A DNA stretch of 64,000 bases. It comes from Chloroflexota bacterium (GTDB lineage Bacteria; Chloroflexota; Dehalococcoidia; Tepidiformales; Tepidiformaceae). This document shows, piece by piece, positions 1 to 10,039 of this stretch. The notes beneath the pieces were generated by a model that had not been told where the DNA came from, did no database searches, and saw only the letters and a list, made by a program, of their open reading frames with translations. How positions within the stretch are numbered: position 1 is the first letter of the stretch; each line of letters starts with the position of its first letter. The DNA lies in the NCBI GenBank assembly GCA_026702615.1, contig JAPPBY010000017.1, positions 186,001 through 250,000 of the forward strand. Direction: 5' to 3'. The translations under genes and the position numbers were made by a program.

Positions 1-398
1 AGTGCTCCGTGCTCGGCAACGAGGCGCCGGAAGCGGCGGCCGTGGTGGGGGAGATCGAGCCGGACCGCGAGTTTTACGACTACGACAGCAAGTACGCCTC
101 CGACTCAAGGACGGCGCTGCATGTGCCCGCGCGGATCGACGCTGAATCAGCGGAACGGGTGCGGGAGCTCGCCCGGCGAATGTATCTGGCCATGGGCTGC
201 GAGGGATACGCGCGCGTCGACTTTTTCGTGGGTGAGGACGGCGAGGTGACCGGCAGCGAGGTGAACACGGTTCCGGGATTCACCAGCATCAGCATGTTCC
301 CCCGGCTGTGGGAGGCGAGCGGGCTCGCGTACCCGGACCTCCTCACGCGCATCCTCGACCTCGCCATCGCGCGCGGGGAACGGGGGTCGACGCGATGA
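1..398 (+). CDS. ddl: D-alanine--D-alanine ligase, C-terminal part (5' truncated by window edge)
   Basis: Open frame from window edge; ATP-grasp C-terminal motif ARVDFFVGEDGEVTGSEVNTVPGFTSISMFPRLWEASG; followed by ftsQ with ATGA overlap. Confidence 0.9.
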   Translation, partial: CSVLGNEAPEAAAVVGEIEPDREFYDYDSKYASDSRTALHVPARIDAESAERVRELARRMYLAMGCEGYARVDFFVGEDGEVTGSEVNTVPGFTSISMFPRLWEASGLAYPDLLTRILDLAIARGERGSTR

Positions 399-1279
399 TC
401 AGGCGACACCACGAGCCGAAGCCCCGCCGCGAGCCGAACCGAATCGTGCGACGGAAGCGACCCGCCCCCGCGCATACGCCCAGGCACGCCGTAGAACGCC
501 AGGAAGGGCAAGCCGTCGGCGAGCGCAAGCGGCGGGTTGGCATGCACGCCGCGGCCATGGGCCGGCGAGGGCGTTCGTGGATGCGAGCGCGCTGGCTGCC
601 AATCTCAGCCGCAGTGCTCTTTCTTGGCGTCGTGGGGGCAGGGGCGTGGGCGTGGCACTCGCCGACCCTGCAGGTGCGAGAGGTGGAGATCGAAGGGGCG
701 GTTGCGACACGCGAGAGCGAGATCCTGGAGCGCGTCGACTTCTGGGGAGAGCGCATGTTCACCGCCGACCTGAGCGGCGCCGCGGACGCGATTGCCGATC
801 TGCCGCTGGTCGCCTCGGTCGAGATCACGCGGGAGTGGCCAGGAACGGTGCACATCACCGTGCGCGAACGTGAGCCGTGGGGCTCGTGGGAGCAGGCCGG
901 CCTGCGCTACACGATCGACCGTGAGGGCTACGTGCTGGGGCACCGCGCCCCGCCCGCGGGCTCGACGACGATCGTGAGCAACGAGTCGTACTCGCTGCGC
1001 GCGGGCGACCGCGTGGACCACCACGCCGTGGACGCGACAGCGGAGATCAAGGAACAGATCGAACAGGCGCTGGGAACACGCGCCATCGAATTTACGTATT
1101 CGCCGGGCGAGGGCATCCGCGTTCGCACGGAGGACGGACAGACGGCGCTGCTCGGTGACTCGAGCGGCATCGCCTACAAACTCGCCGTGTGGGCCCGCGT
1201 GGCCGAGGAAGCGCTGGCGAGAGACATCACCTACTCAACCATCGACCTGCGGTTCGGCGACAGGCCCGTGCTGCGGTGA
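395..1279 (+). CDS. ftsQ: Cell division protein FtsQ/DivIB (POTRA domain)
   Basis: ATG overlaps ddl stop (ATGA); basic N-terminus, one TM helix (WLPISAAVLFLGVVGAGAWAW), POTRA-like LQVREVEIEGAV; lies between ddl and ftsA. Confidence 0.85.
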   Translation: MIRRHHEPKPRREPNRIVRRKRPAPAHTPRHAVERQEGQAVGERKRRVGMHAAAMGRRGRSWMRARWLPISAAVLFLGVVGAGAWAWHSPTLQVREVEIEGAVATRESEILERVDFWGERMFTADLSGAADAIADLPLVASVEITREWPGTVHITVREREPWGSWEQAGLRYTIDREGYVLGHRAPPAGSTTIVSNESYSLRAGDRVDHHAVDATAEIKEQIEQALGTRAIEFTYSPGEGIRVRTEDGQTALLGDSSGIAYKLAVWARVAEEALARDITYSTIDLRFGDRPVLR

Positions 1280-1300
1280 AAAACGTCAACGAGGGGAACC

Positions 1301-2545
1301 ATGAAGAAAAGTAACGCCATTGCAGCCATCGACATCGGCTCGACGAAGGTGACGGCGCTCGTCGCCGACGTGAACGAGTACGGGCAAGCGCGCGTGCTCG
1401 GCGTCGGCGTGGCGCCGGCCGCCGGCCTCTCCCGCGGGGTGATCGACAACATCCAGTCGGCCCGCGACGCGGTCGCGACGGCGGTGGAGAAGGCCGAGCA
1501 GTCGTGCGGGATGCGGATCCTGAGCGGCGTGGTCGGCATCGCGGGCGGGCACCTGAGCTCGCAGAACAACCGCGGCATCGTAGCCATCGCCGACCGGACG
1601 GAGCCGATTACGGCCGACGATCGCGCGCGGGCCATTGAAGTGGCGGGGCAGATCAGCATCCCCACCAACCGCCAGATCCTGCACGTGATCCCTCGCGGGT
1701 ACTGGATCGAAGGCACGGATCCCGTCTCCGACCCGGTCGGGATGTACGGGGCGCGCCTCGACGCGGAGACGCACATCGTGACAGGGGCCGTCTCGGCGGT
1801 GCAGAACCTGACGAAGTGCGTCGAAGACGCGGGCATCCAGGTCGACGAGGTGGTGCTGGGCTCGCTCGCGGCGGCGACCGGCTCGCTGACCACGGAAGAG
1901 CGCGCGCAGGGCGTGGCGGCAGTCGACATCGGCGGCAGCACGACATCCATCTGCGTGTACGACGAAGGTTCGGTGGCGCACACGGCGACGTTGTCGCTGG
2001 GAGGCGCCCACCTGACGCAGGACCTCGCGCGCTTGCTGCGGTGCCCCTGGGAGAGCGCGGAGCGTCTGAAGTGCGAGCACGGTTCGGCGATGACCACGGA
2101 CGAGGTCGGGAGCGTCGACGTTGAAGTGCGCGCCTTTGGCACGAACTCGCGGAAGCGCGTCTCGGCCGGGCATGTGGCCGAGATCCTGCAAGCGCGCACG
2201 GAAGAGATCCTGGAAATGGTGGCCATCGAGCTGAAGCGCGCGGGCTACCTGGACCGGCTCGCGGCCGGCCTCGTCCTCACGGGAGGCACGAGCTTGCTGC
2301 GAGGCATCGACGAGCTCGCGGAACACCGCCTGGACCTGCCCGCACGCGTGGCTGGTCCGCGCGGGTGCACGGGACTCACGGACCTTATCGCGACCCCCGC
2401 CTACACCACCGTGGTGGGGCTCGCGAAGCACGCCCTGCGCGGGACCGCTCCAGCGGCGCGTCCCGCCGGAGCCCGAAAAGACGACCCGGAGAGCGGCTTC
2501 TTCAGGCGCATCGCTGCGTTTGGCCGAGCCTTCATCCCCCAGTAA
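1301..2545 (+). CDS. ftsA: Cell division protein FtsA
   Basis: Actin-like ATPase motifs AAIDIGSTKVTALVAD, VAAVDIGGSTTSICVY, LVLTGGTSLLRGIDELAE; immediately before ftsZ. Confidence 0.95.
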   Translation: MKKSNAIAAIDIGSTKVTALVADVNEYGQARVLGVGVAPAAGLSRGVIDNIQSARDAVATAVEKAEQSCGMRILSGVVGIAGGHLSSQNNRGIVAIADRTEPITADDRARAIEVAGQISIPTNRQILHVIPRGYWIEGTDPVSDPVGMYGARLDAETHIVTGAVSAVQNLTKCVEDAGIQVDEVVLGSLAAATGSLTTEERAQGVAAVDIGGSTTSICVYDEGSVAHTATLSLGGAHLTQDLARLLRCPWESAERLKCEHGSAMTTDEVGSVDVEVRAFGTNSRKRVSAGHVAEILQARTEEILEMVAIELKRAGYLDRLAAGLVLTGGTSLLRGIDELAEHRLDLPARVAGPRGCTGLTDLIATPAYTTVVGLAKHALRGTAPAARPAGARKDDPESGFFRRIAAFGRAFIPQ

Positions 2546-2639
2546 CCGAGACCACCCGCTACCGAGGAGGCCTACCCGAGAAGCTAGAGCAGCAGGACGA
2601 CTACCAATCCGCTCACACCCCACAGACGGAGGAAGAACG

Positions 2640-3770
2640 TTGAGTTACACAGTGGACAGGGAACTGCTCCCAGACATCAAGGTCATCGGAGTCGGCGGGG
2701 GCGGCGGCAACGCCGTCAACCGCATGGTTCATGCCAACATCCCGGGCGTGACCTTCGTGGCCGTGAACACCGACGCGCAGGCGCTCGCCAGCTCGGACGC
2801 GGAGATGCGCCTGCGCATCGGCGAGAAGCTGACGAAAGGCCTGGGCGTCGGGGGCGACCCCACGCGCGGCGAGCGCGCCGCCGAGGAGAGCCGGGCCGAG
2901 CTCGAGGAGCTGCTGAACGGCGCCGAAATGGTGTTCGTGGCGGCCGGCATGGGAGGCGGCACCGGCACCGGCGCCGCGCCGGTAGTGGCCGAGGTGGCGC
3001 GCGAAGTCGGCGCGCTCACGATCGGCACGGTCACGACGCCGTTCGCCTGGGAGGGCGCGACGCGCACGCAGGCGGCCCGAGGCGGCCTCGACAAGCTTCG
3101 GGAGAAGGTCGACACACTGATCTCGATCCCGAACTCGCGGCTGCTGGAGAGCTGCCCGGACGACTACACCATGAACGAAGCGTTCGAGATGGCCGACGAC
3201 GTGCTTCGGCAGGCGATCCAGGCGATCTCGAACATCATCAGCCAGAACGGCGCGATCAACCTCGACTTCAACGACGTTCGCACGGTGATGAGCGAAGCGG
3301 GCCCCGCCCTCCTCGCTATCGGGGACGCGTCGGGCGAGAACCGCGCCGCGGAAGCGGCAAAGAAGGCCACGGCGAGCCCGCTCCTCGATCAGACGATCAA
3401 CGGGGCGACGAACGTGCTCTTCAACGTTACGCACGACGGGAACCTGAAGCTGCGCGAGCTCGACATCGCCGCCCGCGTCATCGCGGAGGTAGTCGACAGC
3501 ACGGCGAACATCATCTTCGGCACCGTCGTCGACCCATCGGTCGGGGACTCGGTGCACATGACGGTCATCGCCACGGGGTTCTCGGAGACGCAGGGCCCAA
3601 CGGTTGGCCTGACCCGGGAGAACGCGGCACGACCCGTGCCGCTGGAGCTTCCGGGCATTTCCAACGAGGAGGACGCTGAATTGCCGGCGTTTCTTCGGCG
3701 CAACATCCGCTCAATGAGCGAGGTCGGCGCCAACGGCGATCGAGAAGCGAGGATGGCTGAAAGGAGGTAG
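2640..3770 (+). CDS. ftsZ: Cell division protein FtsZ
   Basis: Tubulin signature GGGTGTGAAPVVAEVA, IKVIGVGGGGGNAVNRM; C-terminal LPAFLRRN; TTG start at 2640 preceded by GGAGGA. Confidence 0.96.
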   Translation: MSYTVDRELLPDIKVIGVGGGGGNAVNRMVHANIPGVTFVAVNTDAQALASSDAEMRLRIGEKLTKGLGVGGDPTRGERAAEESRAELEELLNGAEMVFVAAGMGGGTGTGAAPVVAEVAREVGALTIGTVTTPFAWEGATRTQAARGGLDKLREKVDTLISIPNSRLLESCPDDYTMNEAFEMADDVLRQAIQAISNIISQNGAINLDFNDVRTVMSEAGPALLAIGDASGENRAAEAAKKATASPLLDQTINGATNVLFNVTHDGNLKLRELDIAARVIAEVVDSTANIIFGTVVDPSVGDSVHMTVIATGFSETQGPTVGLTRENAARPVPLELPGISNEEDAELPAFLRRNIRSMSEVGANGDREARMAERR

Positions 3771-3823
3771 CCGCCAAAACCGAGCGCACGGTTGAGTCCG
3801 GCAGGACTGCTTCTCGACCAGAC

Positions 3824-3870
3824 GGGCGGGACCTGGAGCCTTGGGAGATGGCGACAGGTCCCGTCCTTTT
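3824..3870 (+). terminator. Probable intrinsic terminator downstream of ftsZ
   Basis: GGGCGGGACCT (3824-3834) pairs with AGGTCCCGTCC (3856-3866), 11 bp with one G-U, followed by TTTT. Confidence 0.65.
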
Positions 3871-3948
3871 CTGTGAGCTATGCGCCGGCCACCCCGCCGG
3901 CGGCACCTCTCCTTTCAGCCAGATCGTCACGGTATCACGGGGGGTCAA

Positions 3949-4701
3949 CTACTTACCACCGGATTCCGCATCAGCGGGCCACTCGACGGTGCGGCCGCTC
4001 TCCATCGACTCGCCGAGCAGGCGCGCCTCGATCCAGGGCGCCAACAGATCGTCGAGGGCCTCCGCCACGGTCCCGAGGGAGTGGCCGGCGTCGCCATAGA
4101 TGACGAGGCGCTTGGGATCGAGGGCGCGGCGGTAGATGTCCTCGCTGGCCTCGGAGTCGAGCACCTCGTCGGCGCTGCCGTGAACGAGCAGGAGGGGACG
4201 ATCGAGCTCCTCGACCTGGCGGGTGCCGTAGAGCTGTGGCGAGAGCGAGGCGACCCCGCGCACGAGCGGGTGGAGGGCGCCGGCCTTGACGACGACAGCG
4301 CCGCCGAAGCTGTGCCCCACGAGGACGGCATCGGAGGCGCCGATGCCCTTGAGGAAGGAGCAGCCGGCGAGGATGTCGAGGACGCACTCCTCGAAGGCGT
4401 TGGGCTGGCGGTAGTCGAGGCGGAGGACGCTCACGTTGCGGGGCATGAGCAGGCCCGGGAGGCGGGCGAAGAGGCCTTCGGCGGGGCCATCGAGGCCGCC
4501 CATGGCGCCACCTGCGCAGATGGCGGCCCCGGAACCTCCCTGCACCGGGTGGAAGATCCCCGGAATCTCCCCACGGCTGGTCTGGAGGACGACAGACAGG
4601 CTCTCCGGCGTGGGGCCAGGGGCGGCCGTCACGTTGCGGAGGCTCAGCGTCAGGTCATCGGGTTCGGGGCCCTGGGGCTCGGTCACGCGCGCACGATACA
4701 A
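3949..4701 (-). CDS. Alpha/beta hydrolase (dienelactone-hydrolase-like)
   Basis: Nucleophile elbow VGHSFGG, HGSADEVLDSEA, GDAGHSL. Confidence 0.75.
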   Translation of the reverse strand: MYRARVTEPQGPEPDDLTLSLRNVTAAPGPTPESLSVVLQTSRGEIPGIFHPVQGGSGAAICAGGAMGGLDGPAEGLFARLPGLLMPRNVSVLRLDYRQPNAFEECVLDILAGCSFLKGIGASDAVLVGHSFGGAVVVKAGALHPLVRGVASLSPQLYGTRQVEELDRPLLLVHGSADEVLDSEASEDIYRRALDPKRLVIYGDAGHSLGTVAEALDDLLAPWIEARLLGESMESGRTVEWPADAESGGK

Positions 4702-4719
4702 CCCGGCGCGAGCAGGGGG

Positions 4720-5139
4720 TCAGGTGAGCCTGGCGTCCTCGGGGAGGGGGTCGCGGGGCACATCTTCGTGGGCGTTGACCATGTGGTGGGCGAGCGTCTC
4801 GAGCCGCCCCCACATGGCGTCGAATTCGCCCTGGGGGACCTGCTGCGACTCGAGGGCGGCGCGCATGTGCGTCAGCCAGAGCTGGGCGTGGTGCTCGGCG
4901 ATGACGAAGGGGAAGTGGCGGCGGCGGAGGCGGGGGTGGCCGTAGCGTTCCGAATAGCGCGCTTCGCCGCCGAGCCACTGCTCGAAGAAGAGCGCCAGCT
5001 TCTCGCGGCTGGGGGTGAGGTCGTCGGGGTAGAGGGCGCGGAGGGGAGCGTCCTTCGCGACGGCGTCGTAGAACGCCTCGACGATGGCCTCGACCACCTC
5101 GCGCCCACCGATGCGTTCGAAGGGGGTCTGGGCGCTCAC
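4720..5139 (-). CDS. Truncated hemoglobin-like globin
   Basis: FERIGGREVVEAIVEAFYDAVAKDAPLRALYPDDL...LALFFEQWLGG...RHFPFVIAEHHAQLWLTHM; GTG start overlaps the permease stop (GTGA). Confidence 0.85.
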   Translation of the reverse strand: MSAQTPFERIGGREVVEAIVEAFYDAVAKDAPLRALYPDDLTPSREKLALFFEQWLGGEARYSERYGHPRLRRRHFPFVIAEHHAQLWLTHMRAALESQQVPQGEFDAMWGRLETLAHHMVNAHEDVPRDPLPEDARLT

Positions 5140-5900
5140 GAAGTCCGCCAGCGGAGCGCGAGGAACGTGAGGGTGAAGGAGGCCACGCTGAACCCGAGCG
5201 TGGCGGTGGCGCCCCAGAGAATGTCGAAGCCGTTCCAGCCTTCGATGATGAGGGAGCGCTGCGCCTCGAGCACATAGGTGATGGGATTGATGGTGGCGAG
5301 CACCTCGAGCCAGTCGGCGAAGACATCCTTGGGGGCGAACGCCGTGGAGAGGAAGATGAGGGGGAAGAGGAGGAGCCCGCCCGCAGCGGCCGCCTGGGGG
5401 CTGCCGGTGCGGAGGGCGATCGCGGCGTTGAAGCCGGAGTAGGCCATCCCGAATCCGAACGACCCCACGAGCAGGACCAGCAGGCCCGGGACGCCCGTAT
5501 CGAAACCCGTGCCGAAGATGAGGCCCACGCCAACGATGAAGGCCGTAATGGCGACCGTACGAACGCCATCGGCGGCGATGCGCCCGAAAACGATCGCGGA
5601 GCGGGGCGCGGGGGTGAGGAGGAGCTTGTCGAAGTAGCCGCGCTGGATGTCGGTGATGGTGCCGAGACCGGCGCTCGCGGAGATGCTGGAGGCAGCGGCG
5701 AGGATGGCGACCGGCACCTGGAAGCCCGTGAAGTTGTCGATGCCGAAGGCATCGGCCGCGATCGAACCGATGGAGCCGACGGTGACGGCAAAGAAGAAGA
5801 GGGGGATGAGGACGTTGCCGGCCTCCTGCGCGGGATTCCGGACGGCTTCTCGGAGGGAGCGCAGCGTGAGGAAGTACACGGTGGCAATGGATTGCATCAC
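5136..5900 (-). CDS. ABC-2 type transporter permease (DrrB-like)
   Basis: Six hydrophobic segments, TLRSLREAVRNPAQEAGNVLIPLFFF; overlaps downstream of DrrA-like ATPase. Confidence 0.85.
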   Translation of the reverse strand: MMQSIATVYFLTLRSLREAVRNPAQEAGNVLIPLFFFAVTVGSIGSIAADAFGIDNFTGFQVPVAILAAASSISASAGLGTITDIQRGYFDKLLLTPAPRSAIVFGRIAADGVRTVAITAFIVGVGLIFGTGFDTGVPGLLVLLVGSFGFGMAYSGFNAAIALRTGSPQAAAAGGLLLFPLIFLSTAFAPKDVFADWLEVLATINPITYVLEAQRSLIIEGWNGFDILWGATATLGFSVASFTLTFLALRWRTS

Positions 5901-6871
5901 GCGGCTCCCCCCTCGGCGGGCTGCGGCTCCTCCACCTGGAGGTGGTGTCCGGTCGCCTCGAGAAAGACATCGTCGAGGCTGGGGCGGGAGATGGCGACGT
6001 CGCCGACCTCGATGCCGGCGTCGTCGAGGGCCAGGACGATGCCGGCGACCGCGCGGGCGCCGTCCGGCACGTAGACGACAGCGGCGCCGTCGGCGATCTG
6101 CACACGCTCGACGCCAGCGACGTCGCCTACGACCTCGGCGGCGCGGTCGAGAGCATCCGCGGCGGGCACCTGGACGGTGACAACGTCGGTGCCGATGCGG
6201 GCCTTCATCTCGGCGGGCGAACCGCGGGAGATGATGCGGCCCTCATCGATAATGGCGAGGTCGTGGGCGAGGCGGTCGGCCTCCTCCAGATACTGGGTGG
6301 TGAGGAAGACGGTGATTCCGTCCTCGGCGCTGAGGCGGGTGACGTAGCGCCAGATCGCCTCCCGACTGATCGGGTCGAGGCCTGTCGTCGGCTCATCGAG
6401 GAAGAGGATGTCGGGGCGGTGGACAAGGGCGGCGGCGAGGTCGAGGCGCCGCTTCATCCCGCCGGAGTAGGTGCCAATGGCGCGATCGGCCGCGTCCTCA
6501 AGGTCGACGATGGCGAGAAGCTCGTCCACGCGCCCGCGGCGGCGGGCTCCGCCCATGCCGAAGAGGCGCGCCTGGAGCGTGAGGAGCTCGCGACCGGTCT
6601 GGACGTCGTCGAGACCGGCTTCCTGGAGGGCGACGCCGATGCTACGGCGCACGGCGCGGGCGTCGTCCCGGATGTCGAGGCCGTCGACGCGGGCGCTGCC
6701 CGCGGTCGGACGGAGCAGGGTCGTGAGCATGCGGATGGTCGTCGTCTTGCCGGAACCGTTCTGGCCGAGGAAGCCGAAGATGGTCCCGGGCGCGATGTCG
6801 AGGTCGATCCCGTCGACGGCACGCACTTCATCGAAGTGCTTGGTCAGACCCTGGGCCCAGATCGCGCTCAC
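5897..6871 (-). CDS. ABC transporter ATP-binding protein (DrrA-like)
   Basis: Walker A GQNGSGKTT, signature YSGGMKRRL, Walker B ILFLDEPTTGLDP; GTG start (VSAIWAQGLTKHFDEV) chosen over longer ORF. Confidence 0.9.
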   Translation of the reverse strand: MSAIWAQGLTKHFDEVRAVDGIDLDIAPGTIFGFLGQNGSGKTTTIRMLTTLLRPTAGSARVDGLDIRDDARAVRRSIGVALQEAGLDDVQTGRELLTLQARLFGMGGARRRGRVDELLAIVDLEDAADRAIGTYSGGMKRRLDLAAALVHRPDILFLDEPTTGLDPISREAIWRYVTRLSAEDGITVFLTTQYLEEADRLAHDLAIIDEGRIISRGSPAEMKARIGTDVVTVQVPAADALDRAAEVVGDVAGVERVQIADGAAVVYVPDGARAVAGIVLALDDAGIEVGDVAISRPSLDDVFLEATGHHLQVEEPQPAEGGAA

Positions 6872-6917
6872 CGGATCGAGCGTAGGGCATTGGGTGCGTT
6901 CGGCAAACTTTCGAGTG

Positions 6918-7616
6918 TTATGTCGTATCGCCGGTAGCCGGTTCGGGGTGGGCCTCGCCGTTCGCGATGACCTGGGCGAGCAGGTCGAGGTTGTCGCTAT
7001 TGACGCCCGCCGCGCCGGCCCCGAGGACACGCTCCAGTTCGGCCGTCGTGTTCACCGGCCACACGAAGGTCGACACGCCACGGCCGGAGAGCTCGCTCAT
7101 CAGCGCCGGTTCGACGAGCGTGATGTGCATGGAGAGGGCGTGGAAGCGATCCCCGAGGGTAGGCATGAGCTCGGCGAGCTCGTGGGGCCAGGCGGCGGAG
7201 GGGATGAGGCAGACCCCGTCCCGCCCCTCGAACGGCTCCAGCAGCCACCACTCGCGGGTCGTGACCGCGTAGGTGCTGGAGATTCGGCGGTCGAAGGCAG
7301 CAACGATGCCCTCGGAGAGGGCGAGGGTCTCGGACTTCAGGTCGACCATGAGCTGGACATCGGGGCCAGCGGCTTCAATGACAGCCTCTAGCTCGAGGCG
7401 AGGGCCCCAGCCCGGGGAGAGCCGCCAGCGCTCGCGGAGGAGGGGCAGGGGCCCGACGGTCTTGGCGTGACGCACCTCGAGGCGGCCGCGGCGGAGCCAG
7501 ACATCGAGCTCCACGAGGTCGGCGCCGATAGACGTGGCGTGCTCGAGACGGGCGAGGTCGTTGCCGGCGCGGTGGGCGATGGCGACGGGGCGGCCCCGGG
7601 GCCGGGGGCAGGTCAC
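6918..7616 (-). CDS. Glycerophosphodiester phosphodiesterase family protein
   Basis: VAIAHRAGND, GADLVELDVWL, VDLKSE; C-terminal STFVWPVNT. Confidence 0.8.
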   Translation of the reverse strand: MTCPRPRGRPVAIAHRAGNDLARLEHATSIGADLVELDVWLRRGRLEVRHAKTVGPLPLLRERWRLSPGWGPRLELEAVIEAAGPDVQLMVDLKSETLALSEGIVAAFDRRISSTYAVTTREWWLLEPFEGRDGVCLIPSAAWPHELAELMPTLGDRFHALSMHITLVEPALMSELSGRGVSTFVWPVNTTAELERVLGAGAAGVNSDNLDLLAQVIANGEAHPEPATGDTT

Positions 7617-8017
7617 GAAGCGGGCCCGCCTCGCTGGAGCAGGTACTGCACGTCGGGAGGGAGGGGAATGCCACGGCCAGTCACGGTATCGAGCCAGGCC
7701 CAGGAGTGGACGAAGGTGGCGACGGGCGTCCCGCGAGCGGTGGAGCGCACGGAGAACTCCTGCTCGAAGCCGCGGTCGTCGGTGCTGGTGGTCGTGACCT
7801 CGACAGTGGCGCCGTCGCGCCAGGGGAGGGGGGAGTGGTAGACGGCACGGGTTTCGCGCTGGACGGCGACGACGTGGTCGGGCTTGGAGACGCCGCAGTG
7901 CTCCTCGAAGGCGGCGTAGGCGAGCTCCGTGAGCGCGAGCAGCACACCCGCGTGGACGAAGCCGGTGTCGGTGAACGTGTCAGTATGGCGGGTGGGATAG
8001 GAGATGGAGAAGGGCAC
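7613..8017 (-). CDS. Acyl-CoA thioesterase (hotdog fold)
   Basis: RHTDTFTDTGFVHAGVLLALTELAYAAFEEHCG; ATGA overlap with 6918-7616. Confidence 0.7.
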   Translation of the reverse strand: MPFSISYPTRHTDTFTDTGFVHAGVLLALTELAYAAFEEHCGVSKPDHVVAVQRETRAVYHSPLPWRDGATVEVTTTSTDDRGFEQEFSVRSTARGTPVATFVHSWAWLDTVTGRGIPLPPDVQYLLQRGGPAS

Positions 8018-8054
8018 GGCCCGATCGTGGGAGTCGCGGGCCCGAGAGGCAAGC

Positions 8055-8525
8055 CTAGAAGATGACGACGTCGACACCCCAGACCTGGCCGGCGCCGGTC
8101 ACGAAGAGGACGACGGCGATCAGGATCATCATCAAGTTCTGGCCCTGCTCGCCCTGATCCTTCAGGCCGGCAAGGAGGAGGTAGTTCAGGTTGAGGAAGG
8201 CGGCCAGCACGAGACCGGCGAAGGTGAGGATGCCGAAGGTGATGCTGACGCCGGCGGCGAATTCGCCGAGGACGACCAGCCAGGAGGTGATGACCCAGGT
8301 GCGCTGGCTGCGCAGGGCGGTTGCCTTGAGGATGCCAGCGAAGGCGGGAATGGGGTGATTCTCGACGAGGCCCTCGACCCAGCCGCGCGATCCGCCGCTG
8401 AGGAAGCCGGGCAGGTCCTTGTGGCGCACGCTCTCCAGCCACCAGAGCCCGAGCCCGATGCGGAGGATGGCAAGCCACTCCTCCTTTGTGAGCCAGTCGA
8501 AGATGTCCAGCGGTTCCATCGGCAC
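8055..8525 (-). CDS. DoxX-like membrane protein
   Basis: WLAILRIGLGLWWLESVRHKDLPGF and four hydrophobic helices typical of DoxX/TQO small subunit. Confidence 0.6.
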   Translation of the reverse strand: MPMEPLDIFDWLTKEEWLAILRIGLGLWWLESVRHKDLPGFLSGGSRGWVEGLVENHPIPAFAGILKATALRSQRTWVITSWLVVLGEFAAGVSITFGILTFAGLVLAAFLNLNYLLLAGLKDQGEQGQNLMMILIAVVLFVTGAGQVWGVDVVIF

Positions 8526-8569
8526 GGGATTCTAGCGCTCCTGCGGCGGCCTCGCGCTAGGATCGGACG

Positions 8570-9112
8570 ATGGCAAGCGACACTCGTCCCCCGCTGGTGT
8601 GGGTCGACATGGAGATGACAGGGCTCGACGTGGCGCGTCACCACGTGCTCGAAGTGGCGGCGATCGTGACGGACGGGGACCTGAACGAGGTCGACGAGGG
8701 GCTCGACCTGATCGTGCATCAGCCCGACGAAGTTCTGGCGCTGATGGACGAGTGGTGCGTCAACCAGCACGGCCAGTCGGGACTGACCGCAGCGGTGCGG
8801 GCGTCGCGGGTCGAGCTCGCGGAGGCGGAGGCGCTACTGCTCGAGTACCTGCGACGGCACACGTCGGAAGGGCAGTCGCCGCTGTGCGGGAACTCCGTGG
8901 GGCACGACAAGCGCTTCCTCGAGCGCTGGATGCCGGAGGTGGTCCAGCACCTGCACTACCGAATCATCGACGTGTCGACGGTGAAGGAGCTCGCGCTGCG
9001 CTGGTATCCCGACATGAAACGCTTCCCCAAGGGGGAGGCGCACCGCGCGCGCGACGACATCCGCGAGTCGATCGCGGAGCTGCGGTACTACCGGGAGCAG
9101 CTTTTTCGTTAG
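8570..9112 (+). CDS. orn: Oligoribonuclease (DEDDh 3'-5' exoribonuclease)
   Basis: WVDMEMTGLD, GNSVGHDKRFLERWMP, IIDVSTVKELALRWYP, HRARDDIRESIAELRYYRE. Confidence 0.96.
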   Translation: MASDTRPPLVWVDMEMTGLDVARHHVLEVAAIVTDGDLNEVDEGLDLIVHQPDEVLALMDEWCVNQHGQSGLTAAVRASRVELAEAEALLLEYLRRHTSEGQSPLCGNSVGHDKRFLERWMPEVVQHLHYRIIDVSTVKELALRWYPDMKRFPKGEAHRARDDIRESIAELRYYREQLFR

Positions 9113-10032
9113 CGGCCTCGCAGGCGGCGGGCGGCGCGCTGGATGATGCCCGGCCGGCGGATGCGTTCGCGCAGCTGGGTCAGGCCTTCGGGCGTGCCGA
9201 TGAGGAGCGGTCGCGACCAATCGCGCAGGGTGGGGGTGCGGTCGTCGCGGACGCGGGTGGGCGGGACGAAGCGTTCAAACGGCTTCCAGCTGTTGCCCTC
9301 GCGGATCAGGGCCTCGCGACCCGCCGCTTCCGCGAGGACCAGGCCGGCGGCGACGTCCCAGACGTGCACGCCCCAGAACTGGGCGGTGGTGAAGACGCCA
9401 GTGGCGACGTAGGCGCACTCGATGGCGGCAGACCCGGTAACGCGGTTGTCCCAGCTTGCGGCACGCCCGGGGGCGCCGCCGGGAGCAGCGCTGAGGCTGC
9501 GGCGGACGCCCTGGTTCTCGACGGCCTCCACGGGCTCGCCCTCGAAACTGAGAGGCCCACCGTGGCGCGCGTGGTAGACGCCCGGCCCGAGGCCGTGGCT
9601 GGTGGAGCACCAGATCGCGCCCGCGACGGGAACGCCCTCGTGGAGGACCCCGACGGAAGCCGCGAAGAGCGGGTAGCGATTGACAAAATTGCTGGTGCCG
9701 TCGACCGGGTCGATGGCCCACAGGTATTCGGCGTCGGGGAGGGGATGGTCGTCCTGTTCCTCGCCGAGGACGGCGTGGCCGGGGAGGCGTTCAGCCAAAC
9801 GCTCGCGAATCATCCCCTCGACGGCACGGTCGACCTCAGAGACAGGGTCGGTGGGGGCAGCTTCCTCGGACTTGCCCTTGTCCTTGTAGTCGACGTTGAT
9901 GGAGCGTCCGAGGGCAGCGGTGATCTCGGCGCCGGCAGCCTCGGCAAGCTCGCGGGCAGTCGCTTCAAGCTCCGCGAGCAACGCGGCCCTTGACCGTGGA
10001 AGCTCGTGCTGGGGAATGGCCTCGTCGGTCAC
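9109..10032 (-). CDS. Inositol monophosphatase family protein
   Basis: DPVSEVDRAVEGMI, LGEEQ, WAIDPVDGTSNFVN, GVHVWDVAAGLVLAEAAG; converges on orn with 4-bp overlap. Confidence 0.85.
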   Translation of the reverse strand: MTDEAIPQHELPRSRAALLAELEATARELAEAAGAEITAALGRSINVDYKDKGKSEEAAPTDPVSEVDRAVEGMIRERLAERLPGHAVLGEEQDDHPLPDAEYLWAIDPVDGTSNFVNRYPLFAASVGVLHEGVPVAGAIWCSTSHGLGPGVYHARHGGPLSFEGEPVEAVENQGVRRSLSAAPGGAPGRAASWDNRVTGSAAIECAYVATGVFTTAQFWGVHVWDVAAGLVLAEAAGREALIREGNSWKPFERFVPPTRVRDDRTPTLRDWSRPLLIGTPEGLTQLRERIRRPGIIQRAARRLRGR

Positions 10033-10039
10033 GTACGGG

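Noticed and set aside
3880-5277. 465-aa + strand ORF
   Set aside because: Antisense to hydrolase/globin/permease genes, which have clear motifs and coupled starts.
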